DNA from: Candidatus Bathyarchaeota archaeon
GTDB lineage: Archaea > Thermoproteota > Bathyarchaeia > 40CM-2-53-6 > FEN-987
DNA length: 10,370 nucleotides
Direction: 5' to 3'
NCBI GenBank assembly: GCA_003152955.1
Contig: PMBQ01000382.1
Location: forward strand, 1-10,370
The notes beneath the pieces were generated by a model, which saw only the letters and a list, made by a program, of their open reading frames with translations, had not been told where the DNA came from and made no database searches. The position numbers and the translations under genes are program-made. Numbering within the stretch: position 1 is the first letter of the stretch; each line of letters starts with the position of its first letter. Positions 1-4,865 of this stretch are shown here, piece by piece.

Positions 1-513
1 CGAAACGCTACACTGCTCTTTGGAGTCTTGTTCATACTTCCAACGTTCTTCGTCCTGTTCGCACCCACGCTAATCTTCGGCATCGTCATCGCCATCATCC
101 CAGCCTTCTTCCTGCTCATGGCCTATGCTCGACTGGGCGAGGTTGTCGCAAAATACGGACCTGTGGCGATCATGGGTGAAGCTTCTCCGGGAATGTCCTT
201 TGCGGGGCCTTCAGGTCCTATGGGTGTAGCTATGCCCGCTATGCCCGCGATGCCAGGGCCGATGGCTGGTCCTATGTCGGGTCCCATGCCTGGCATGATG
301 CAGGGGCCTATGGCGGGGCCTATGCCTGGCGTTGGTCAAATTCCGCCGGGTGCGGTCGGCCCTCCGATTCAGCCACTAACAGGCGTGGCGCCAAGAGTCC
401 CGCTGTGCCCAGGGTGTGGAAGAGAACTCTACTATTCGGCGAACCATCGTCGCTGGTATTGCATGACCTGCGATAATCCAATGGGCACTGGCGGCAGATT
501 GCACCGACCCTGA
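1..513 (+). CDS. Membrane protein with GPM-rich linker and C-terminal zinc ribbon (5' partial)
   Basis: The frame is open from base 1, so the gene starts outside the window; the first in-window start candidate is TTG at 28, but it lies inside a hydrophobic stretch. The visible 170 residues have three parts. Residues 5-50 are strongly hydrophobic, with FILPTFFVLFAP and IFGIVIAIIPAFFLLM giving one or two membrane segments. Residues about 59-110 are a low-complexity Gly/Pro/Met/Ala region with repeated GPM and MPAMP units. The C-terminus is a treble-clef or ribbon-like zinc site, CPGC at 136-139 and CMTC at 154-157, around aromatic residues (YY, RRWY). TGA stop at 511-513. The likely picture is a membrane-anchored protein with a flexible linker presenting a small zinc ribbon. 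I do not recognise a named family. Coding is supported by the organised domain plan; function is unknown. Confidence 0.75.
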   Translation, partial: RNATLLFGVLFILPTFFVLFAPTLIFGIVIAIIPAFFLLMAYARLGEVVAKYGPVAIMGEASPGMSFAGPSGPMGVAMPAMPAMPGPMAGPMSGPMPGMMQGPMAGPMPGVGQIPPGAVGPPIQPLTGVAPRVPLCPGCGRELYYSANHRRWYCMTCDNPMGTGGRLHRP

Positions 514-522
514 ATGCCCACC

Positions 523-529
523 TTTTTTT
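523..529 (+). terminator. Oligo-T tract, likely archaeal terminator
   Basis: A run of seven T on the plus strand lies 10 bases after the TGA of the zinc-ribbon gene and just before the end of the convergent phosphoesterase gene. Archaeal RNA polymerase terminates at oligo-T without needing a hairpin. No strong stem precedes it. Confidence 0.5.
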
Positions 530-531
530 CC

Positions 532-1383
532 TCATCCTAGCGTTTTCAACTGCGTTACGCGGCCCAAGTAGGTTCCATCTAACAAGTGGACCTCAGCTTC
601 ATTCATGTCAACCGCGCCAGACCTCAGTATCGGCCCAAGTCTTTCACCGGCATGTGCCTCCTCCATTCTTTTTGAATTAACAGGTCGGCCGCCAAGGAAG
701 TCATTGAACGGGGGAACGAAAACGCACCTCTCGGCTCTGAGTTTCACGTGAAATTCATCTGCCAAAACCTGTTCCAAGTCTCCCTTCATCTGGACCCCCG
801 CGGCCTTCATGGTTCCGCGGAGCAACTTTGTCGCATCACAGGGCGCCGTCACCCACGCCGGCTTGGTCAATCTGTAGCCCAGCGGATCTCGTAAGGTAAT
901 TGCAGGGTGAAGATGACCCAGAATCAGAGTCTCGCATCCAAGAAGCAAAGGTGAGGGCCATGCATGCCCATGTAACAAACCAAATCTCTGCCATAGCGCA
1001 ATGCCCGTTGGGCCCACTAATTCAACTTGAGAAGGCGTTAGTGGCTCCAAATTCCCATCATGATTTCCTGCGATAACTTGAATCGAAGGAACAAGTTTGA
1101 GAAGCTTCTCGAAGAACTCGGGAACATCCCGCCACTCTTCAAGCTCAGCACCGGTCACGCTGTGCTTGACGTCGCCCAGCATTACCACTTTTGAAGGTTT
1201 CTCATCAAGAACTATCTTCTTGAGACGTTCGAACATCTTTGACGTCTGGGATGGGATATGAATCCCTTGTTGTGCCAGTGTGACCTCCCAGCCAATGTGT
1301 AAGTCTCCCAATACGACTACGCGCTCCTTTCCTCGTCGTAAGAGAAGAGCGGGTTCGGAGTCTATCGGCTTGGGAGATTTCAT
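532..1383 (-). CDS. SbcD/Mre11-related archaeal metallophosphoesterase
   Basis: A 283-residue calcineurin-like phosphoesterase. From ATG at 1381-1383 the metal-binding motifs come in order: GDLHIG (26-31, Asp27/His29), GDVKHS (70-75, Asp71), GNHD (106-109), HGH (138-140) and GHLHP (156-160). This motif set matches the archaeal putative phosphoesterase family related to SbcD/Mre11, and the two-metal site predicts hydrolysis of phosphodiesters or phosphomonoesters; the substrate is unknown. The frame stays open upstream to an ATG at 1551, adding 56 residues of Arg/Ser-rich, domain-free sequence. I prefer 1383 because the fold starts about 20 residues later and the TATA-like box on this strand (1553-1560) would put transcription start inside that extension. 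No clear Shine-Dalgarno is seen. It converges with the zinc-ribbon gene and diverges from tRNA-Gln. Family assignment is secure, role is not. Confidence 0.88.
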   Translation of the reverse strand: MKSPKPIDSEPALLLRRGKERVVVLGDLHIGWEVTLAQQGIHIPSQTSKMFERLKKIVLDEKPSKVVMLGDVKHSVTGAELEEWRDVPEFFEKLLKLVPSIQVIAGNHDGNLEPLTPSQVELVGPTGIALWQRFGLLHGHAWPSPLLLGCETLILGHLHPAITLRDPLGYRLTKPAWVTAPCDATKLLRGTMKAAGVQMKGDLEQVLADEFHVKLRAERCVFVPPFNDFLGGRPVNSKRMEEAHAGERLGPILRSGAVDMNEAEVHLLDGTYLGRVTQLKTLG

Positions 1384-1550
1384 GTCTATCTCTAGCCCGA
1401 CGGGTCGTGGATCGGGCTTCGAAAAAGCTTGTTGTCTGCTGGTAATGAATTGTCTCTTGATACGAGTGGATGTGTGCTTGGTTCTGGATTGTCTGTTTGA
1501 GTCGGCGTCATCGCATTTCAGGTCTCGGCAAAAAAAGGTTAGATACCTCA

Positions 1551-1560
1551 TGTATATTTT
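1551..1560 (-). promoter_or_regulatory. TATA-like box, candidate promoter of the phosphoesterase gene
   Basis: Minus-strand reading gives AAAATATACA. A start about 26 nt downstream would lie near 1530, leaving a leader of roughly 145 nt before the preferred ATG. The element is too close (about 14 nt) to the 5' end of tRNA-Gln to serve that gene as a standard TATA box. Confidence 0.3.
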
Positions 1561-1570
1561 GAAAGCGCGT

Positions 1571-1671
1571 AGCCCGGTAGTCTAGTGGACAAGGATAGCG
1601 GGCTTTGGACCCGTCGACGGGAGTTCGAAAGACGTCGCAAAGGATGCCCGAACATCTCCCCCGGGCTACCA
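1571..1671 (+). tRNA. tRNA-Gln(TTG) with a 25-nt T-loop intron, CCA encoded
   Basis: The acceptor stem AGCCCGG (1571-1577) pairs with CCGGGCT (1661-1667); discriminator A is 1668 and CCA is encoded at 1669-1671. The D-stem is GTCT (1580-1583) with GGAT (1593-1596), including two G-U pairs. The anticodon stem GCGGG (1598-1602) pairs with CCCGT (1610-1614), and the loop CTTTGGA gives anticodon TTG, which reads CAA as Gln. The T-stem GGGAG (1619-1623) pairs with CTCCC (1656-1660), but the enclosed loop is 32 nt instead of 7. Removing 1630-1654 restores the T-loop TTCGAAT. Mature length is 73 nt plus CCA (variable loop CGAC, 4 nt). It lies between the phosphoesterase and atpF. Only a weak TATA-like tract (around 1539-1546, TTAGATAC) sits at the expected promoter distance, and there is no T-run directly downstream. 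Confidence 0.93.
1630..1654 (+). other. tRNA-Gln intron at position 59/60 (BHB)
   Basis: Central helix: TTCG (1624-1627, exon) pairs with CGAA (1649-1652, intron). The 5' bulge is AA|A (1628-1630) and the 3' bulge CA|T (1653-1655), each cut after the second base. The inner intron hairpin is imperfect: G1631-C1648, an A-C mismatch, then CGTC/GATG with one G-U pair, loop GCAAAG. The outer helix is the T-stem. This fits the substrate of archaeal tRNA splicing endonuclease; position 59/60 is non-canonical. Confidence 0.88.
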
Positions 1672-1701
1672 CAAATCTCAGAGCCCTCTGTATCGCGTTC
1701 C

Positions 1702-2016
1702 TTACTTCACTTTCAGCTCTATTCCGACAGTTCTCTTGATCAGTTGTGCGAGCACATCTGCTTGAGCTTTGGAGCCACCCTTCGCTGGGATTGATACGAC
1801 AAGTGGGAATTCTTTCTTAGTTCTCGCTAGCACTGGCTGTATCCACTCGAAGACGGGTTCCGTTACCATGACCAAAGATATCGTCTCGTCAGAATGCACA
1901 CGCCTAAAGACCTTCTCCGCGTCCTCCCTGTCCTTCACCGCATAGCTGTTCTTAATCCCGGTAACCTTGAAGTATGTGGAGGCTGCGCGGTCAGCAATCA
2001 GCGCGATCTTGCCCAA
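1702..2016 (-). CDS. atpF: A/V-type ATP synthase subunit F
   Basis: A 104-residue protein of the usual length for subunit F (NtpF/AhaF/Vma7-like). The N-terminal strand KIALIAD, the VTGI segment, the central ISLVMVTEPVFEWIQ strand-helix, FPLVVSIPAKGG and the C-terminal KRTVGIELKVK follow the family pattern. In the family, F sits in the central stalk of the membrane ATPase and contacts the rotor. The start is TTG at 2014-2016: an in-frame TAA at 2035-2037 blocks extension and no ATG or GTG lies between, while the next Met is far inside the domain. The gene follows pyrI by 31 bp on the same strand, so the two may be co-transcribed, although an AT-rich TTATAATTC (minus strand, about 2032-2040) could be an internal promoter. 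No other ATPase subunit gene is in the window, which is unusual since F is normally within the ATPase operon. Confidence 0.87.
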   Translation of the reverse strand: MGKIALIADRAASTYFKVTGIKNSYAVKDREDAEKVFRRVHSDETISLVMVTEPVFEWIQPVLARTKKEFPLVVSIPAKGGSKAQADVLAQLIKRTVGIELKVK

Positions 2017-2047
2017 ACCACTCTCAACTCCGAATTATAATCCATCC

Positions 2048-2515
2048 TCAAAACTGTCTTAGGACATCTTCTCTTTCCATGACGTGCCCGCAGAAGTAGC
2101 ATTTGAGCCGGATTGGCTGCCGTTTATCTACGCTAAATTGGGGTTCGACAGGTTCTCTTGAATTTGAAATGCACGACGGATTATCGCATCGAAGGGTTCC
2201 GCGTATCGTTTGAGGTAACTGAACCAGCTTTTTCGATGTAACGTCGTAGTTGCGAATTATGTTTATGGTCGCATTGGGCGCGATCAGAGCAATTTTGTCC
2301 ACCTCGTCCGGCTTCAGCTCTCTATCCTGAATCTTGACGATGTCCTTTCGTTCCTGTCGCTTGCTCACCACGTTCACAGCCGTCGATACAACCTCTCCCC
2401 CTTTCCCATCAATACCAAGAATCTTCAGGACGTCAAGGGCGAAGCCAGGTGTTATGTGATCGATCACTGTACCATCCTTGATTTTCCTGATGTACAGCTC
2501 CTGTCGGGTCTGCAA
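2048..2515 (-). CDS. pyrI: Aspartate carbamoyltransferase regulatory chain
   Basis: A 155-residue protein matching PyrI. The N-terminal allosteric domain opens with IRKIKDGTVIDHITPG (about 9-24), the region that binds CTP/ATP in the family. The C-terminal zinc domain carries Cys110, Cys115 (CDNPSC), Cys139 and Cys142 (CYFC), the four-Cys ligand set that bridges regulatory and catalytic chains. The start is TTG at 2513-2515: an in-frame TGA at 2522-2524 leaves no alternative upstream, and no ATG lies near the N-terminus. A TATA-like box at 2546-2555 predicts transcription start near 2524, so the mRNA would be leaderless or nearly so, which fits the lack of a Shine-Dalgarno. It diverges from pyrB, its catalytic partner; in many archaea pyrB and pyrI are instead consecutive in one operon. 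Identity is secure. Confidence 0.97.
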   Translation of the reverse strand: MQTRQELYIRKIKDGTVIDHITPGFALDVLKILGIDGKGGEVVSTAVNVVSKRQERKDIVKIQDRELKPDEVDKIALIAPNATINIIRNYDVTSKKLVQLPQTIRGTLRCDNPSCISNSREPVEPQFSVDKRQPIRLKCYFCGHVMEREDVLRQF

Positions 2516-2522
2516 AGCAACT

Positions 2523-2540
2523 CAGGCTACTCTAAGCCTG
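2523..2540. promoter_or_regulatory. Inverted repeat in the pyrI/pyrB spacer (candidate operator)
   Basis: CAGGCT (2523-2528) and AGCCTG (2535-2540) are perfect 6-bp arms around a 6-bp spacer. The dyad lies between the shared AT-rich box and the pyrI start, overlapping the predicted pyrI transcription start. It could be an operator or a short RNA hairpin; no T-run follows on either strand. Confidence 0.4.
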
Positions 2541-2545
2541 CCAAC

Positions 2546-2555
2546 AATTATTTAA
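2546..2555. promoter_or_regulatory. AT-rich TATA-like box shared by divergent pyrI and pyrB
   Basis: AATTATTTAA on the plus strand reads TTAAATAATT on the minus strand. At the usual 25-27 bp spacing, plus-strand transcription would start near 2577 (12 nt before the pyrB GTG) and minus-strand transcription near 2524 (9 nt before the pyrI TTG). A single box may therefore serve both genes, or two overlapping boxes may exist. Confidence 0.5.
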
Positions 2556-2588
2556 CCATGAGAGCCAACAGGTGACGGGCGCGTTGAT

Positions 2589-3509
2589 GTGGAGTTCGTC
2601 GGCAGAGACATTGTCTCAATAAGGGATTTCTCAAGAGAAGAAATTGATTACGTTCTGGAGATGACTGATGTCGTCGAACCCATGGCGAAGAAGGGTTCGC
2701 ATTTACTTGACGGGAAAATTATGGCAACTCTGTTCTTTGAGCCCAGTACGCGAACTCGCCTGAGCTTCGAGTCAGCTATGTATCGCATGGGCGGTAAGTG
2801 TCTAGGCTTCGCTGAACCTAAGGCCGCTTCAGTGGAGAAGGGAGAGAATCTGGCGGATACTGTGAGAGTAGTTGAGAGCTATGCAGATGTTCTCGTGGAT
2901 CGACATCCGCTTGAGGGTGCAGCGCGTCTGGCTGCCGAATTTGCTTCTGTGCCAGTGATGAATGGGGGGACTGGCGCAGAGGAGCATCCGACCCAAGCTC
3001 TTCTTGATCTCTATACAATACGAAAGGAACTTGGCAAGATAGATGGTTTGAACGTCGTTATGGCTGGTGATCTACGTTACGGACGAACAGTCCACTCCCT
3101 AGCTTACGCGCTATCCCTCTATGATGTCACTCTGCACTTAGTATCACCATCGTCGTTGAGACTGAGGAAGGAGGTCTTGGAAGAGGTAGGTGAGCGCATC
3201 AAAGTGCATGAACTTGAAGATCTTTCAAAAGCTATTCCTGAAGCTGATGTTATCTACATGACCCGAATCCAAAAAGAGCGATTCGGCTCACTCGAGGATT
3301 ATGAGAAGGTTCGTGGCTCGTATCGGCTCTCTGAGGACGACCTGATCAGTGCAAAGCCGGGTATGATAGTTATGCATCCTTTGCCGAGAGTTGACGAGAT
3401 TGCTTTCGGCGTTGACAATACTCCTCATGCGAAGTACTTCAAGCAGGTATGGTACGGGCTCTTGGTGAGAATGAGTCTGATCGGGCTAGTTCTGGGCGTT
3501 TTAGATTAG
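2589..3509 (+). CDS. pyrB: Aspartate carbamoyltransferase catalytic chain
   Basis: A full-length 306-residue ATCase catalytic chain, which condenses carbamoyl phosphate and L-aspartate to N-carbamoyl-L-aspartate in pyrimidine synthesis. Visible motifs: FFEPSTRTRLSFE (49-61; STRTR binds carbamoyl phosphate), the 80s loop ASVEKGE with Ser81 and Lys84, HPLEGAARLA (106-115), HPTQ (133-136), DLRYGRTVHSL (161-171, aspartate-domain entry) and HPLPR (263-267). All are intact. The start is GTG at 2589-2591: an in-frame TGA at 2559-2561 and the absence of ATG/GTG/TTG between leave it as the only choice; an out-of-frame ATG overlaps it at 2587. It diverges from pyrI across 73 bp, so catalytic and regulatory chains are probably co-regulated from the shared spacer. 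Confidence 0.98.
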   Translation: MEFVGRDIVSIRDFSREEIDYVLEMTDVVEPMAKKGSHLLDGKIMATLFFEPSTRTRLSFESAMYRMGGKCLGFAEPKAASVEKGENLADTVRVVESYADVLVDRHPLEGAARLAAEFASVPVMNGGTGAEEHPTQALLDLYTIRKELGKIDGLNVVMAGDLRYGRTVHSLAYALSLYDVTLHLVSPSSLRLRKEVLEEVGERIKVHELEDLSKAIPEADVIYMTRIQKERFGSLEDYEKVRGSYRLSEDDLISAKPGMIVMHPLPRVDEIAFGVDNTPHAKYFKQVWYGLLVRMSLIGLVLGVLD

Positions 3510-3513
3510 CTTC

Positions 3514-3532
3514 GTGTTACCTTAGGTAACAC
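3514..3532. promoter_or_regulatory. Perfect palindrome (8+3+8) next to a TATA box, candidate operator
   Basis: GTGTTACC, spacer TTA, GGTAACAC. The dyad ends one base before the TATA-like TTATATG (3533-3539), so it covers the position of the B-recognition element. A dimeric protein bound here would block or alter recruitment of TBP/TFB. The downstream gene encodes a winged-helix protein, making autoregulation likely. It also lies 5 bp after the pyrB stop, but no T-run follows, so a terminator is less likely. Confidence 0.6.
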
Positions 3533-3540
3533 TTATATGA
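3533..3540 (+). promoter_or_regulatory. TATA-like box for the winged-helix/metalloprotease unit
   Basis: TTATATGA centred near 3536 predicts transcription start near 3562, giving an 11-nt leader to ATG 3573. Confidence 0.5.
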
Positions 3541-3572
3541 TGATTTTCCGCACTACTGAGTGCTGAACGAGC

Positions 3573-4325
3573 ATGAGGCTAGAACTTCACCCGTCTTCAC
3601 GCAAACGCCGAATTCTCCCCATGCACGTGGTGAACTACACAGCCTTTCGAGACGATTTTCACGTAAAAGAAGACGAGAGCGAAATCCACCTCCTAGAGAA
3701 ATTCCATGCAGCGAGATCTCTATCCCAAGACGGAGATGTGGATACTTTCATCGAACCGGTTCTCTACGACCCAGAGAGGCATTCACATAGGGTCACCGCG
3801 GACCGCGCCGGAGTTGAGGGAGGTAGCGTGACGGCTGTTTTCTGTGAAACGCAGCCCCCGGGAGAGGCGTTGATGAAAGATCTGGAACTGATTGATGAGG
3901 CTGAGAATTCGAAAGCTGTCGTCGTCTACCCGTTCAAAGTGGACGCCGGAGCGATAGACGCAAAGTTCCGAACCTCGGTAAACAACGGCAAATTCATAAT
4001 CGAACACCTGAACTGGAGTGATCGATCGATAGAGAGAGCGTTCCGCGAAGCCTTGGAACTGATGGATCTTCTGTGCAACGAGACGCGTGTAAAGATGCTG
4101 CTTCCGTTGTTAGAGCAACCGCAGGGGAAGAAATATTTCAGAGAAGAGATAAATCCGAAACTGATCTACGAGAACGTCCCACTTCTAAGAACCCATAAGA
4201 TCATAGATGAACTATCAGACGACCTCTACGACCTCACCCCTATCGGGAAAACAATTCTTTGCGAATACCTATCATTCGTTGAGAAAGTTAGGCATCTTCT
4301 TGAAGAAGACCAAGAGGACGACTAA
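3573..4325 (+). CDS. Winged-helix regulator with an unrecognised N-terminal domain
   Basis: A 250-residue protein. Residues about 158-235 form a winged-helix DNA-binding domain: helix ALELMDLLCNETRVKMLLPLL, recognition-helix region REEINPKLIYENVPLLRTHKII, and the wing/strand DDLYDLTPIGKTILCEY, a typical archaeal LTPxGK ending. Residues 235-250 are very acidic (EEDQEDD). The N-terminal 150 residues are alpha/beta in appearance, with strands VTAVFCET (86-93), KAVVVYPFKV (114-123) and KFIIEHLNW (140-148); I do not recognise the family, and a role as ligand-binding or protein-interaction domain is only inference. The start is ATG 3573, 11 nt after the predicted transcription start; ATG 3621 (MHVVNYTAF) is the alternative and trims 16 basic residues. 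The gene is 19 bp upstream of the HExxH gene and probably forms an operon with it. The palindrome at 3514-3532 suggests autoregulation. Confidence 0.8.
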   Translation: MRLELHPSSRKRRILPMHVVNYTAFRDDFHVKEDESEIHLLEKFHAARSLSQDGDVDTFIEPVLYDPERHSHRVTADRAGVEGGSVTAVFCETQPPGEALMKDLELIDEAENSKAVVVYPFKVDAGAIDAKFRTSVNNGKFIIEHLNWSDRSIERAFREALELMDLLCNETRVKMLLPLLEQPQGKKYFREEINPKLIYENVPLLRTHKIIDELSDDLYDLTPIGKTILCEYLSFVEKVRHLLEEDQEDD

Positions 4326-4344
4326 GCGGAGTTTAGCGATCAAA

Positions 4345-4833
4345 ATGGCCTCAATATCTGAACGGTTAGATCTATGCGAGAACTTCAGTGATGTATTCGC
4401 CTTGGTGAAGAAATCTGCTGAGCGCTCACTGGGACAACGCAGAGCCGGGCTCATGCTCTACCTAGCAAGACTGCCCAATGAAATTGGAGCCTTCCACACC
4501 GTAGGATCGAATGGAATCGTAATGAACCGGAATATGCTTGACAACGTAACTCATGGCGCCCATTCTCTTCGAGAGATAAATTCCTACGTGTACTCGATTC
4601 TACTGCATGAATATCTGCACGCTCTTGGCCACGTGGAGGAGCAAGATGCTCGAAGATTAGTCTACGACATATCGCTGGAAACATTTGGTCCAGATCACCC
4701 CGCAACCAAAATTGCTTCCAAAGGTCCCAGATCGATCTTTCCCAGCATCGTATTCGATGAGCCACCCTCCGAAACGCCAGATATCGAAATGATCCCAGAT
4801 CTCGAACGTAGTAGCCACAAATACATCAGCTAG
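4345..4833 (+). CDS. Small HExxHxxGH metalloprotease-like protein
   Basis: A 162-residue protein from ATG 4345. The key motif is HEYLHALGHVEE (88-99): His88 and His92 are zinc ligands and Glu89 the general base of HExxH zinc proteases. The HxxGH continuation (Gly95, His96) resembles metzincins (HExxHxxGxxH/D), but the metzincin third-ligand position is Glu98, so the third ligand could be His96, Glu98 or Glu99. A preceding strand NGIVMNRNML (56-65) fits the edge strand that positions substrate in such folds. The last 40 residues are Pro/Asp/Glu-rich and probably disordered. No signal peptide or membrane segment is seen, so it should be cytosolic. The frame stays open upstream to an ATG at 4207 inside the regulator gene; I reject that because it would create a long overlap of no domain value. 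The 19-bp spacing to the winged-helix gene suggests co-transcription and a functional pairing. Peptidase activity is unproven. Confidence 0.78.
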   Translation: MASISERLDLCENFSDVFALVKKSAERSLGQRRAGLMLYLARLPNEIGAFHTVGSNGIVMNRNMLDNVTHGAHSLREINSYVYSILLHEYLHALGHVEEQDARRLVYDISLETFGPDHPATKIASKGPRSIFPSIVFDEPPSETPDIEMIPDLERSSHKYIS

Positions 4834-4865
4834 GTCAACGCAAGCAGGCTAGACTCATTTCGGAA

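Noticed and set aside
214..330. The GPM-coding tract as a DNA repeat or CRISPR-like array.
   Set aside because: Units are short, imperfect and in frame with a protein repeat; there are no regular spacers.
1384..1551. N-terminal extension of the phosphoesterase from ATG 1551.
   Set aside because: The 56 residues are Arg/Ser-rich with no domain, and the TATA-like box at 1551-1560 would place transcription start downstream of that ATG.
3514..3532. The palindrome after pyrB as an intrinsic terminator.
   Set aside because: There is no T-run after it and it directly abuts a TATA-like box of the next gene, so an operator explains its position better.
4207..4344. Longer start for the metalloprotease-like gene at ATG 4207.
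   Set aside because: It would overlap 119 bp of the winged-helix gene in another frame and adds a low-complexity Ser/Thr/Lys stretch without family character.
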